Source: Cunninghamia lanceolata (lineage: Eukaryota > Streptophyta > Pinopsida > Cupressales > Cupressaceae). From it: a stretch of DNA of 64,000 nt. Both the position numbers and the translations under genes were made by a program. This document shows, piece by piece, positions 35,440 through 46,953 of the stretch. The stretch covers positions 44,918,001 through 44,982,000 of the forward strand of contig BSBN01000809.1 in the NCBI GenBank assembly GCA_027924645.1, given 5' to 3'. Position 1 is the first letter of the stretch; each line of letters opens with the position of its first letter. The notes below the pieces were generated by a model. That model searched no databases, was not told the origin of the DNA, and saw nothing but the letters and a program-made list of their open reading frames with translations.

Positions 35440-37360
35440 AAGGTTTGTAGAGCATTAGAAGGTCTATTTCAACAATGTATGCTCATGGAGGAGATTTGTA
35501 GGTGTTCTACAAGACCAACAGAGCCATAAATGCTTGTATAGGGTATTAAATCAAGGTGAGAGCTTTGTCAAACATAGAAATGCTATGAAAATCATTAGAG
35601 ATCAGAGGTCCATCAAGAATTAAGGAGACTATGGAATCTTAAAGGAGGTCTACAAAGTGTAAAGAGGCCTATATAACTATTAAGAAGTCTTTTTAAGCTA
35701 TGTCAATTCTGTCAAATCATGTTAGGGTCTACGTAGTTCAAAGAATCTTTGTATAACTATTAAGGGTCTATGAAGTTCTCTGAGGATCTGTGAAAACCAT
35801 TGTAATGTTTATAAAGAGTCTTAAAAGCATACAGAAGTTATTGAAGCTCTGTATAATCTTAAGACCTTGTTAAACCTTAAAAGACTTTATCAAATCATTA
35901 AGAGTCTATGATCTATTGTAAAGCATGATATTGTCTAAAATACATATTATAAAACCTTGAATACCTTGCATAAACCATGGGAAATTCTACATGATCATTA
36001 GGAACTCTATCAAGTCATTAAAGGTATGCACAAGCTTTTTAAGGGTTTATGAAGTTTTCTAAGGGTTTATGAGACATTTGTAAGGTCTATATAGATAGAG
36101 TTCTAGAAACCCTATGGAACCCATAACAGGTCTATACATGGCCCAGCCAAGACAAGAATGGAAAGGTTTGTAGTCATTCATTAGGTTTGTTTAGCCATGA
36201 AGAGTCTGTGAAGCTATTAAAATGTCTACCAAACATTTCTAGGTGTATTAAACTTTTATGAAGGGTTTATGAAGCATTTGGTGTATGTGATTATCTTTGG
36301 AGTACTTGTGGCATCATATGGAGAAATAAATGTCAACTAGGCAGAGAGTGACCATACAAAGGGATCAAAGACAACAGAAGGGTAAAGCATAGGATGTTGT
36401 ACCAAAATCTTATCAAGTGAGAAGTAATGAAGAAAAATAAATCGCCAAATGATCTTCATTCCCAAAAATAATAGGTAATGTTGGCAATGCATACAGGGGT
36501 AGGATCCCCATCACCATGAGGTATTTCAAAGAATTCAAAGTTTTTATATCCCTAAGAAGGTTTGTCAAGAGTTTTAGGGATATGTATAACCTAGAAGGTC
36601 TACATAATATTTTCAAGGTCTTTGTAAACCCTAAAAGCTCTATTAAACCCTAAGAGCTCTATTAAACCCTAATAAGGTCTATCAAACCCTAAAGTCCCAT
36701 CATGAGCTTAGATAGGTATCCATATTAGTTTGTATCTTTGCATATCAGTTCAAAGACCCTCTTGTTGGCTCTCTAACAAGAATCCAACATTGATTCTAGT
36801 TGATGCTAATATCAGGCTTCAACATCTAGTTGACACTTGCACTAGGTGTCAACACCCTTCTATACCTTCTATATATGGCCCTAAAAGCCTTGTGAGGTCA
36901 TTGAAACATATAGAGACTATGCATGCAATTGTTGAAATAAACAGTGTTTATTTGAATAAGGCTTGCAGTAACCCTAAAATGTCCATGAAACTATTGTTAG
37001 GCTTATTTTACGGTGGAGTAAGCATTTCAAAGTCTATATACTATTTCTAGGCATGTCAAGCATCTTTTTAGTTTCTATCAAGCATGTATAGGGTTATGAA
37101 TGAGTACTTAGGGTCTGTATAATCATGTGAAACTCTAGAAAGTCAATGGAAGTATAAAGGGTTTGTCAAACTGATAGGAAGGTACGTATCATCCATTTAA
37201 GGTCCGAACAACCACTAGAAGATTTGTGTAGTCATTTTCAAGGTGCATGAAGCATTTTGAAGCTCTGTAAGGAATTTCTAGGTGATATAAGAAAAAGGGA
37301 GACCTATGATCAATGTGGAGAAGATGTAAGGATCTGGTGTAGGTCTATGGAAAGACTATA
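35440..37360. repeat. Degenerate tandem repeat, period about 20 bp
   Basis: Across 1.9 kb the phrases AAGGTCTATNAA, AAGGGTTTATGAAG, AAGGGTCTATGAAG and CTATTAAACCCTAA recur every 18-22 bases with much divergence (for example 35763, 36040, 36060, 36260, 36594, 37155). This looks like an old minisatellite inside the CACTA. The best-preserved units are at 36626-36692. Confidence 0.55.
36626..36692 (+). repeat. Four AAACCCTAA motifs at 19-20 bp spacing
   Basis: AAACCCTAA occurs at 36626, 36645, 36664 and 36684, separated by GAGCTCTATT-like sequence. AAACCCTAA equals the plant telo-box / telomere repeat unit. Here it is probably part of the 20-bp tandem unit rather than a telomere remnant. Confidence 0.7.
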
Positions 37361-38792
37361 ATAAGTGAAGGCAAGTGTGGTCAAGGTAAAACAGGAAAAG
37401 TTGTTCAATACAAGAAGTCATAAGATTGCAGCTAGGAGTTATAATGAAGGAAAACTTGTCACCATGCCACCAAAAGGAGTTAGAGACATAAAAATTAGTT
37501 CAAGAGAGATAGGAGACATGTTCCTATATCTATGTAAGAGTAGTTTCTAGAAATAAAGTAAACTTTCTCAGTTTCCATGATAAACAAAGAGCCACAGAGG
37601 AGAAAAACAAGAGTGTTGTTCAGTTTTCACACAGAGAGTAGCAATTTTTCACTTTTTCTCAAAAGAACTAGTATACGAAGCCATGATTTTTTATAGTTTG
37701 TCCATAAAAGACCATGCACAGAAAAATATATGCAGAACTCCATTGTATACATAAAACTATATGTAGAAAAGCTAACCTGGGAAAATAAAATAGAACAAAT
37801 ATTTACCACTTTTGTTGTGAATGAAATGTAAAATTACTAGTGAGTGTTTCACCATTGAAATGTACGATATTCAAGAGTAGTCTCAAATAGCAGATATAGA
37901 GCAGTCATCATCATGACTATTACAATAGAGGAGCATGATAGTTAGAAATTAATGAAAGAAGGCTTCATTTCCCAGCCATAAAGATCCCTCTGCCCTATCA
38001 TAGAAGATAACATTGACCACCACCCCACCCTCACTACTTCCTCCACTCTCTACTAAGCTTGAGGTGTCAATGACATACAAATTAAGAAATATATAAACAG
38101 CCACTTCATAAAGTTAAGATAAGAGAGCAAGCATTCAAGGTGACACTGTGAAATTGTCCAAGCTTATGGTCCCCATCCTGAAAGCTCTAGGATTTCAGGC
38201 AATAGTCAGGTTTCAATCTTGTCCATGTGACTACCATATTTTTTCTTAACATTTTCTAAATTTGACTCCAATCTAGCAGGTTTGGGAGAGTAAGAAATAA
38301 ATTGTTTTAGAGTTACATTTAGAGTTTAATATCGTATTTTCTATAGCCAATTCTCATTGTATAGGAAAGCACCAATTTAGAAGCTAGTTTTTCATCAAAG
38401 TTGTTTGTCATAAATTTACTAGCCTGTAATTTAGAAACTGATGCTACTAGTTGCTTGGTTTGGACTAAGTTCTATTCTAAAACAAAAAAATTAAAAACAT
38501 TAGAACTATTCACTAGAATGTAGAATTAAAAAAACACTATTTATGCTAATTAAATCTAATACAATTTTAAAAACAAGAAAAAGGAATGGATTTTTTTCAT
38601 ATAAGATCAAAATTAGGAGCACAAGTTCAAAGCTTATTGGAAGACTTGCTTCTCTATAAAATACACTGGCCAAAAAGATTATCTAACAACAATAATCCTA
38701 ATAAAGCTCAAATCATCATACTACTTGTTTTGGCTTTAGAAAAAGGTATCAAGAAACTATATGATTAATCAGAAACAAAAACAATAGTATAC
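37361..38792. other. CACTA interior, mostly non-coding
   Basis: No confident gene. A possible short exon on the minus strand at about 38065-37980 reads ESGGSSEGGVVVNVIFYDR after CAAGCTTAG. Other ORFs (37365-37550, 37627-37809, 38586-38768) show no recognisable domain. Confidence 0.35.
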
Positions 38793-39021
38793 CTATTATT
38801 TTTATCAAATCCAAAACTTGCACCAAAATAAAAAGCAACAACAAGTAGGCATGCATCACTGTGAACAGCAACCAAACATATCCAATCCTTTTCTTACATT
38901 CCATCCCTTGCAAACTTGATTCCCAACACAGGCTCAAGAAGCTATGGAGGTACCTCTTCAATAGGAAGATTAACTTCCCATGACTCATTTGGAAATCCAT
39001 ACAGGGACAACTTCTCCTTCT
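38793..39021 (-). pseudogene. Captured exon of an Alfin-like (PHD) gene
   Basis: On the minus strand a 229-bp block lies between an acceptor TGTTACAG (39022) and a donor AG/GTATAC (38793/38792). Its frame reads [48 protein letters not shown] and [16 protein letters not shown], which I recognise as the conserved N-terminal domain of plant Alfin1-like chromatin proteins. Two Glu/Gln codons are stops (PPE to PP-stop; MQ to M-stop), and a Trp is changed, so it is dead. No neighbouring Alfin exons or PHD finger were found nearby. An isolated exon with both splice sites suggests capture of host DNA by the CACTA. Confidence 0.75.
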
Positions 39022-39257
39022 CTGTAACACAAAAGCCATTTCATCATTTTGGTCATGAACTATTGCAACTTCAGGAGTAAATCACATAGAAGAGCCTTCA
39101 ACAAAAAATTTAAGGATAAGAAAGAAATTAGGTTAAACATGAAAGACTTAGAATGATTAGGCATTATCTGAGTCTTTTTAAAAGCCAACAAGCCATACAA
39201 TAATACAACTGAGGCAAGACTTCTTCCAAGGTCAAGCCTAATTTTGTCTCTTCTCAG

Positions 39258-39472
39258 TTTTGACTATTAACAGGCACTTGTGCAGGCAGTGTAACTAGCA
39301 AGGTGTTTTGAGGGGGCACTTTCACAGGCCCAGTTTTTAGCATATGCTAGAAATGATGGATGTCTCGTAATCCAATCTCCACATTATCATTATCCTTTTG
39401 AACACTACTCCCTAGTTCCTTGACAAGTGTAGTTTGGTTTATAGAGGATTTTTCTATGGGAGCTTCTGGCCT
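39258..39472 (-). pseudogene. Possible second captured exon, unidentified
   Basis: After an acceptor-like GATAACAG the minus strand is open for about 70 codons except one TAG, reading RPEAPIEKSSINQTTLVKEL and GPVKVPPQNTLLVTLPAQ. Composition and the splice signal are exon-like, but I recognise no family. It lies 240 bp upstream (in gene direction) of the Alfin-like exon; I cannot tell whether it belongs to it. Confidence 0.3.
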
Positions 39473-40899
39473 CTGTTATCTATTTTATTTACCTGTCACA
39501 ATACAAATTTCCTATTTTTCTATCAATAAAAATTGATACAACAATTCCTTATATATGTGAGAAGAAAGTAGATAACATATTCTAGTACATTAAATAGCTT
39601 ATTTGATCATTTTAAATCAAATAGAAACACAAACAACATAATTTCTCTGCTAGATGGAACACTTATTTACTGTATAAAATTAGCTAAAACTGTACACAAT
39701 TCACCATATCTCTAGCAAATGTAACTTAAGAATATGTTAATGACCAACAAGCATAAGTTCTATATTGCCTTTCAAATGTTGGCACTCATTTAGAATTAAT
39801 AGCATTAAATCAAGGTAACTAACAACAGAAATTTGTTACAAGTTAGACATTATAGTGGAACAAAATCCTCAATTGGTGGGACATGCCACTTTGTTTAGAA
39901 AAAAGCTTTTATTTTTGGAACACTTACATTGCAATAATCATAGGGCAGGGGTTCCACAAAGGACCTCTAAGTAATGTTATTACTGGAGTGAATGAGAATA
40001 ATGAAACAATGAGCTGGGGTCTTGTACCGCAAAGTCATGCTTCCAAGTTGGGAAAGATTTTAGACCATGTAGTGCTCTTAACCTTCCTTGTCTTAAGATT
40101 ATTATCAATGGGGTTAAACACACACACCCAACACTTTGTTTTAATTTTTTATAGTTTAAACATGTTTCTACTAAGAAGATAGATAGATATTACTGTGGAA
40201 CAAAACAAACAAATGATAGGTGTCTATTCTAGCGGTACGTTGGGATGCTTAACACCACAATTACCTAGATTCAAACTTGGTTGGCCTTCTACCCATAACA
40301 ATTGTGAATCTTTCTAAAGTTGAAACTAAAATTCTTTTATATAATTGTCAAAAGCAATAGAATAAATTGACTACAGAGCTATTGTTCCCATGCCATAAGT
40401 TCCAATCAATACATAGAGTAAATTGACTACAAAGCTATTGTTCTTATTCCATAAGTTCCAATCCATACTAGTGATGCTAACAACATCATTTTTTGAAATA
40501 GTATATGCAAATGAAAGTAGATAAGTCTAACAATAGGTTTGCCAATCAAGTGAACATCTCACATAACTCTTAGTGACAGACTACTTCAATGAATTGCCAA
40601 AAATAGCTTTAGGCATCCCATCTTACACACAACAGGTATTAGAAGTTGATCTCAATTAACATTTGAAAATTCAACAATATGATTTTTCTCTATGCTCTTG
40701 TGTAGTGAAAGTGTAGTTTTGCACATTCTACTACACCCTGCATTTGTAGAATCTATAACATTTAGCAAAATATTGGTTCTACAACATGTTGAGAAGTGGT
40801 GTCTCAAACTCACTGGTTATGGATCTCTAGATCAAGAAATCACTTGGCTGATGGTCTTAGTCTTCATTAGGTTTGTTTACATACTATACTGTAGTACTG
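39473..40899. other. CACTA interior without recognised gene
   Basis: AT-rich; the ORFs at 39883-40182 and 40692-40913 have no domain I recognise. A short direct repeat (AAATTGACTACARAGCTATTGTT) occurs at about 40366 and 40419. Confidence 0.4.
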
Positions 40900-41730
40900 C
40901 TAAGTGCAGATAAGAGAGGTGCAGGTTGGCGGTGTTAACCTCCATCTCGTGGGAGTCTTTTGACAGTCTATCAAATTGGCCTACGCTAGTGCAGTATACT
41001 TACCACCATTCTGCGATGGTCAATGGAATGGCCTTATGGTGGTGTGGTGTATAACCTACAACACCATGACAGTCATGCAATGGGGTTTGTGGTATGGTGG
41101 TTAAGCTTGGGAAGGACAGACAAAGATGGAACCATGAGAAAGGTCAATGGTGATTGACTGACGAGTAAGGTGTCGACACATGGCACGAGGTTACTCATTG
41201 ATTCCACATCGTTGTTGTGAATCAACGTGACCATTTGCAGATGGTTGTTCAATTTTTGATGGAAGTTCTAATCTTTGATAACCATGTAACTCCCTTAAGG
41301 ATCTCGATGTTCATTGGATGTTAAGTTGGTACCATGACATCGAGAGGTTAAGCCGACCTAAGGGAGGCAAAATGACTTGGAAGGATTGTGATGGTCATTT
41401 GTATGTGAAGTTTTTATAAATGCTATAGTACATTTAGAACTGGTAGAGGAAAAGACTGTGTAAGGTTACACTATCAATTTTTTTCTAGAGATGGAACAAG
41501 ATGTAAATATCTTGTAAAGGCTATGGGCCTGATACTGTATTGTGATTGTACATTTTGTTGCTAAATAATATAAAGGCTTGATGTTTTGGAGTATGGGGTT
41601 TTTTACTTGAAAGGGTTTTCCCCACGTAAATCTGGTGTTCCTTTTTTCTGCTTTATCTTTCATGTTGAATGTTTCTTCTTATTCAATTTGTTTAATGTGT
41701 GTTGTTGAAACTAGTTGGTCATGCATGATC
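40900..41730 (+). repeat. LTR-like sequence, probably a solo LTR
   Basis: Less AT-rich than its surroundings, with GGGTTTTCCCCACGTAAATCTGGTGTTCC near 41620 followed by a T-rich stretch. This is the R/U5 signature also found in the LTRs of element 3 (23098, 60672). A polyadenylation-like AATAATATAAAGG lies just upstream. I could not fix the ends or a target duplication. No internal region accompanies it, so a solo LTR is likely. Confidence 0.45.
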
Positions 41731-42940
41731 TAAACTGCATCACTTTCCTCTAAGGGTTAATGTGGGAAGTAAACTATGTCTAGTTCTGCTTTATGGAACA
41801 ATAATTAGATAAAATTATTGTTACTCCAGACACCTAGTGATCTCAAATGCTCTTTCTGGGATGACCTAATTTCCCTTCACAACAGCCAAGAAATATTTTA
41901 TTATTCTGGGAGAAATTTTGGATTACCCTTCAAAAGCAACAAGGAAAAACTATTAGTAATCTCTGATGTTAACTATATTCCCAAATCATGATTAAAGTAT
42001 GCATCCTAATCTACTACAACATGTCAAAATGGCATCAACTTGAAGTGACTTATACTTATAGCCTATGTAGACTTACTTACAATACTAAGACTACATAAAA
42101 ACCATACCAAATAATAGTCCGACATTGAGTGACCACAGTGAATAATAAAACAAACCTACTTCATGTACTGAACGAGTAGGAGAGGATGGAATTGCAGACA
42201 AGAATTAATAGACTTCTCTCCCAAGCACACATGGAACCATTGGGTGTTGATAATGAAAGTGTTGAACAAGACGTGGAGAGACATTATTGGTAAGAGAATT
42301 AGCACTTGTCAATTGTTGTAGTAAAACCCCTTCTCAAGACAATGAGGCTACCTTATTGAAAGCCAAAATCCTATTTACATGTTGTACACTTTACAAATTT
42401 TCATTTGGGGGTTTTTTGAGGAATTTACAAAACTGAAAAATGCTTTTAAAATAAATTTTAAAAAAAGTGTGGATTCAATCAAATAGAATACAAAGTTCAA
42501 TTAACCCCACACCAAGAATAATTTTTAGAATTTATGAGTAAAGACCAATGATCAACTTTGCCAATTGTAAGGATGCATTCAAGAAAACAAATGATTACAT
42601 CTAGCATAAGAAGATGCAATACCAAATACAAATGAGACACAAAGTTCAAATCTGCAATTGTATTTATTTTCTCAAATTATAAAGCTCAAATTATTTTTGT
42701 ATTCATGTACAATCTCTATCAAAATTGCCAAAGGTCCTTCACAAGAGTTTATTTCCCAAATATATAGCCATTTCTCATAACAACAAATAAAAATAATAAT
42801 ATTCCCAAGAAATAAAATAATAATGTTTCCAAACTTTATGTGCCTTTTGAGTCATTGGAAATATTACCATGGAAACATTACAAAATAAGTAATATATTAA
42901 AATATTACTTTTCAACCAAAATTTGACATGCATTTGAGTG
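41731..42940. other. CACTA interior without recognised gene
   Basis: AT-rich; nothing recognisable on either strand. Confidence 0.5.
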
Positions 42941-43813
42941 TCACAAGTTTTGATTAATTATCTCCTTGTTGATTATCTTTTTATGTTGATATAAGCTAAA
43001 TTTTTCTAGCACTACTTTGACTGCTTCTTGATCTAATCCATCAGAGTACCTATAGCACGCATTTCTGGCTATGTAAATATCCAACATCTTATGAGGTACT
43101 TTATAGTACTCATTCAATGTCATGTCAAAATCTTCACACAAGAATTTCAGTTTCATGAGCTTGCCAATTGATGCCTTAAATTTTGACTCTTTAGATGATT
43201 CCTCCTTTATCACCTTTTCCAATTGTTCTCTCAAGATACCTACTAAGATGAATGAATTGTTTTCACCATAAAACTTGCATAGAATCTTCTCAATGAATTC
43301 ATGAAAATCATCTAAGGTATTTGGGGCTAAAGCATAAGCCTCCTTGAATTTATCTTTTTCTCCTAAGTTTTTAATCTTATATTTATAAGCCTCTCTCCAT
43401 TCTTTATGCAAATGGAGATCTTTCCCATCAATAATTTCTTCTAAGATAGGAGTGCTGAAATCAACTTTGGCCATCTCCAACATTTCCTCTATATAGTCAA
43501 GCATAATCTGATGGACTACTTGGTTTGAAGAGTTCCTAATTTCCCTAGTATCTTGATTATAAAAGTTTGCAAAAGTCATGACAAGCTCCAAGGATTGAAC
43601 ACAAATGGGAAAGACAGCTACTTGTATGATACCACTTTCTGCGAGGTGTCTACCCATGCACTTTGCTTTCTTCATTTGCTCTATCCTTTTGTGGAATTAT
43701 TCTAGGTTCACATGGCCTAAATCTATATCTAAAATTTGTACAAGTTTTGAGATGATCTTAAAAGGAGGAACCGCCTCTTTGAAATCATATTTCATCTTGG
43801 TTGGAGATGACAT
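42941..43813 (-). pseudogene. Unknown 290-codon ORF with one stop
   Basis: From an ATG at 43813 (MSSPTKMKYDFKEAVPPFKI) one frame runs to 42941 with a single TAA after GHVNLE (about 43700). The remaining 244 codons are fully open. The protein is mostly helical and charged, without signal peptide or membrane segment (VQSLELVMTFANFYNQDTRE, IRNSSNQVVHQIMLDYIEEM, GKLMKLKFLCEDFDMTLNEY). I recognise no family. Its openness in an otherwise decayed region suggests recent selection or a recent arrival. It could be a CACTA-encoded accessory protein or a captured gene. No introns are visible. Confidence 0.5.
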
Positions 43814-44261
43814 TTGTCCCAAATTCCCTTGGTTTTGAAAAGACTAGAGAAAAATAGTTGAAAATATGCTTTGGTAGGCTTTTAGACTTTTCATGTAAGT
43901 TTGTAATTACCAAGAAGGCCAAAACATTTGGATCTTATCCTTTGATGGATTTTCAAAATTTTCATGTTATGATCTAACAATTACAAGAGTGTTGTGAAAG
44001 CTCACAATTCCATAGATGATTTTAGTAAGCAAAGTTTCAGGTTTTTGATGTAAGGATGTAGGATTACAAACAAATCCCAAATGTCTAAAACTAGAAAAAG
44101 GAGGGGTTCTAGGGTTTGATTATAAATATGTAAAATTTACAACAGTGCAAGAAAAATCTAGAATTCTAGAATGGTGAACTAACACAAGGTTTCAATGTTT
44201 GTTTGTAACTTAATAAAAGTTACAAAGGCAACATGAAATTTCAAAAACCTGAAGATAGGCA
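43814..44261. other. CACTA flank left of the LINE
   Basis: Non-coding. Its last bases, ACCTGAAGATAGGCA (44247-44261), resemble ACCTAAAGACTTAGGCA at 53675-53691 and are a candidate LINE target duplication. Confidence 0.45.
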
Positions 44262-44616
44262 GGCTCTTACACTTGCTGGTAGGTTTCAGGTTTGTTAAAA
44301 AATTCTTTCAGCTTATACTGTATACTATGCATCAATGTGGCTCTTCTCTAATATGCAGATTGAAAGCATTCAAAAAGTGATCAGGTCTTTCTTATGGTCA
44401 GATGGTAAAGGACATAGTAAGAAGCATCAAGTTAAGTGGAGGTGGTGCTGTTCCAGTAGGGAACTCGGTGGGTTGGGTTTAAAGGACTTGAAGATACATG
44501 GGATTGCTTTAGTGGCAAAATGGATTATAAACTCCTTGGAGGGCTTTAAACCATGGAAGGTCCTCGTAAGAAATAATGTTAAGCTATCTTGTTCTAAAGC
44601 TGCCCCTAGTTGGAAG
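44262..44616 (+). pseudogene. LINE ORF2 C-terminal region, part 1
   Basis: The frame from about 44262 reads QALTLAGRFQVC, a stop, KILSAYTVYYASMWLF, then IRSFLWSDGKGHSKKHQVKW, RWCCSSRELGGLGLKDLKIH and GIALVAKWIINSLEGFKPW. This is the region between the RT and the zf-RVT domain of plant L1 ORF2 (the GGLGLKDL motif is characteristic). It is cut at 44616 by element 5 and continues at 52127. Confidence 0.85.
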
Positions 44617-45709
44617 TGTTGGCAAGAGACACTATATGGATTCATGGTTGTTGTCATTGATGGCAACAAAGGTCATCCCACATATCCGCAAGTCATGGTG
44701 TGTCTCTACCAGAAGTCAGAATGAAGATTGTTGTGGTCCGGTGAACAAGAACAGAGCATGTGGCAAGGTCTGACAGATTGGTCCGGATCTCTCAGAGGAA
44801 GTGTCTTGGTGCAGTGCGGATTTGGGGAAGTCAAGAGGACTACCTTGAGTGGTATATTCCAAGGATTTAGCCTCCGGTGATGAACAAAGAAAAAGATATG
44901 AATAGTTGAGTACCGGATTCCTGAGAGACAGTGAGAACAGAGGAAGAACTGACTAACAGAGTATCAGACTATTTTCCGGATGTGTTACTGTTGATGGTAA
45001 AGGTTGTGAAGGCATGAATCATGTTTGGCTGACATGATTAATGATATCTACAAGTATATGCTTGATCCGCATTGCTTGGTGAGTAAGGATTCAGCCGACA
45101 GAACAGAGTTTGTAAGAAACTAGACTGTTCCAGATGCCGACTAGAAAGGTGATGAAATTACTTGTGCGGATATATATAGAGGATGGATTTAGTTGTGAAG
45201 ATAGGTATTGTGTGAAGGTGTATGCGAATAAGTGCAGAACAAAGCAGAAGTAGTAAGAAAGATCCGGTATGTGAAAGGATAGCAGAATAAAGAACAGAGG
45301 AAAGATGAAGTGCAGCAGATCAGTGTACTGAGCCTAACCAGAACTGAACTCCAGCATATGTAGATGCTTCCAATCAGTTCAAGATTGTGATTCTTATCAC
45401 TTTGTAGACAGTGTGTCTCCTTGTAGGCAGTGGGCCTCTTTGTGAGCAGTGTGCTCGGGCAGTGAGCCCTAATTGGCAAGTGCCATTTTTGTAATTCCTT
45501 ATTCTTCTAACAGAGAATAATCTTTGGGTTAATCACCCCGTGGTTTTCTCCCTTAACCGGGTTTCCACGTCAAAAATACTGTGTCATGTGTCTTTTCATT
45601 TCATGGTAATGTTTGTTTGTTTGATTCAATGCTACATTGATTAATAAGAAAGTTCAAAAGAAGAAATAATTAGGATAACTGATTCACCCCCCCCTCTCAG
45701 TTATCAACA
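44617..45709 (+). repeat. 5' LTR of element 5
   Basis: 1093 bp, TGTTGGCAAGAGACAC…TTATCAACA. It contains many CCGG/TCCGGA sites. Its R/U5 part holds the tandem block ACAGTGTGTCTCC…GGCAGTGGGCCTC…GAGCAGTGTGCTCGGGCAGTGAGCCC (about 45410-45470), shared with element 4. The antisense ORF at 45189-45479 recurs in the other LTR and is not a gene. Confidence 0.95.
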
Positions 45710-45711
45710 AT

Positions 45712-45723
45712 TGGTATCAGAGC
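45712..45723 (+). promoter_or_regulatory. Primer binding site (tRNA-iMet) of element 5
   Basis: TGGTATCAGAGC, perfect, two bases (AT) after the 5' LTR end. Confidence 0.95.
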
Positions 45724-45774
45724 AAGGTTCCTCCTAATAGAGCCTAACAGCTTGAGGAAGATCTGGGAGTTCAA

Positions 45775-46953
45775 ATGGATGCATATGGTTTAAGGGAGCA
45801 ACTCAAGACTGCAATTAAGGATGTTGAACAGTCAAATTCTGAAGTCAATGAATTAAAGGAAAGACTCAAACAGGCTGATGAATTCATGAGAGAATTAAAG
45901 GACAAATTAAGTCTCTCTATGAAAAAGAGAAAGGAGCTGCTCCAACAATTGGCAAGACAAAGTGAAGAAAGCAATACAAATGAAGAATTGACTGAGCAAA
46001 CCAAGTTATGTGAAAAGTTATCAAAAGAAGTCATTATGTTAAGACATGAAATGGAATCAGGAACTATAAAGTTTACTCAAGAGATTGAAGAAAAAAGAAA
46101 AGCTGAAGACAATCTAAGACAATCTCTTAAAGAAAAATCAGAAGAATGCCACCAGATGGATAGGATTATCAGACATCTTGAATCTGATCTTGAAGATGCC
46201 AAAGATAATGAAGAAAAACTTGAGGATCAAATTGCCTCTCTCAAAAGAGATCTTCAAACAGCAAATGAATATAAAGAAAAATTCAAGATAAGTTCTGCCC
46301 AACTTGAAGTACTTCTTGGAAGTCAAAAGAGGATAGATGACAAGTATGGTTTGGGATATGAGAAAGGAGAAAGCTCTGGATCCGGTCAAAAGAATTTTGG
46401 ATCAGAAAATCCAAGGAATAGGCCTAGAAGACCTCCAGTAAGACAGCCCAATGCTCAAAGATATCCATCTTTCAATGGATACTGCCACAGCTGCAACCAC
46501 TTTGGTCACAAAGCTAATCAGTGCAGAAAGAGAATGAATCAGATTAATTCATCCTTCTCCGGACAGTGCTTTAACTACAAAAGGTATGGACACAAATCCC
46601 ATGAATGCAGAAATATGCAAGTAAACAAATCATTCAAAGGTAGATGCTTTACATGCAATAGAGTAGGTCATATGGCTAATCAATGCAGATCAAGAGGTTA
46701 TCAGTCAAATATGCAAAGAAATGTTATTTGCCAAATCTATAATAGGTCCGGTCATAATGCTAAAGTCTGCAGAAGCAAGAATCAGGACAAAAGAGGTCCA
46801 GTGTATAATCAGAATCAAGACAAGGGTAAACAAAAGATGAATGCGGATGAAGTTAGGAATCAGATGAGCAAGATTTGGGTGAAGAAAAGTTCAGAGAATG
46901 TAGAGGTTGGATCCGCACCAGACTCTGGTGCTGATATTTCTTCTGGAAATTAA
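45775..46953 (+). CDS. gag protein of element 5 (392 aa, intact frame)
   Basis: Structural protein that packages the element RNA. Residues about 5-185 form a continuous coiled coil (Glu/Lys/Leu heptads). Residues about 205-235 are basic (RNRPRRPPVRQPNAQRYPSF). Four zinc-knuckle positions follow from about residue 237: CHSCNHFGHKANQC and CFTCNRVGHMANQC are complete CCHC boxes, while the second (CFNY) and fourth (CQIY) have Tyr in place of the second Cys. The C-terminal tail has IWVKKSSENVEVG and ends SSGN at 46953. The ATG at 45775 follows the primer site by 52 bases and has no competing upstream ATG in frame. It is homologous to the gag of element 3. The ORF is undamaged, suggesting recent mobility. 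Confidence 0.92.
   Translation: MDAYGLREQLKTAIKDVEQSNSEVNELKERLKQADEFMRELKDKLSLSMKKRKELLQQLARQSEESNTNEELTEQTKLCEKLSKEVIMLRHEMESGTIKFTQEIEEKRKAEDNLRQSLKEKSEECHQMDRIIRHLESDLEDAKDNEEKLEDQIASLKRDLQTANEYKEKFKISSAQLEVLLGSQKRIDDKYGLGYEKGESSGSGQKNFGSENPRNRPRRPPVRQPNAQRYPSFNGYCHSCNHFGHKANQCRKRMNQINSSFSGQCFNYKRYGHKSHECRNMQVNKSFKGRCFTCNRVGHMANQCRSRGYQSNMQRNVICQIYNRSGHNAKVCRSKNQDKRGPVYNQNQDKGKQKMNADEVRNQMSKIWVKKSSENVEVGSAPDSGADISSGN

Noticed and set aside
39883..40182. + strand 99-codon ORF as a possible gene
   Set aside because: No recognisable domain, no splice or promoter context, in AT-rich decayed CACTA sequence.
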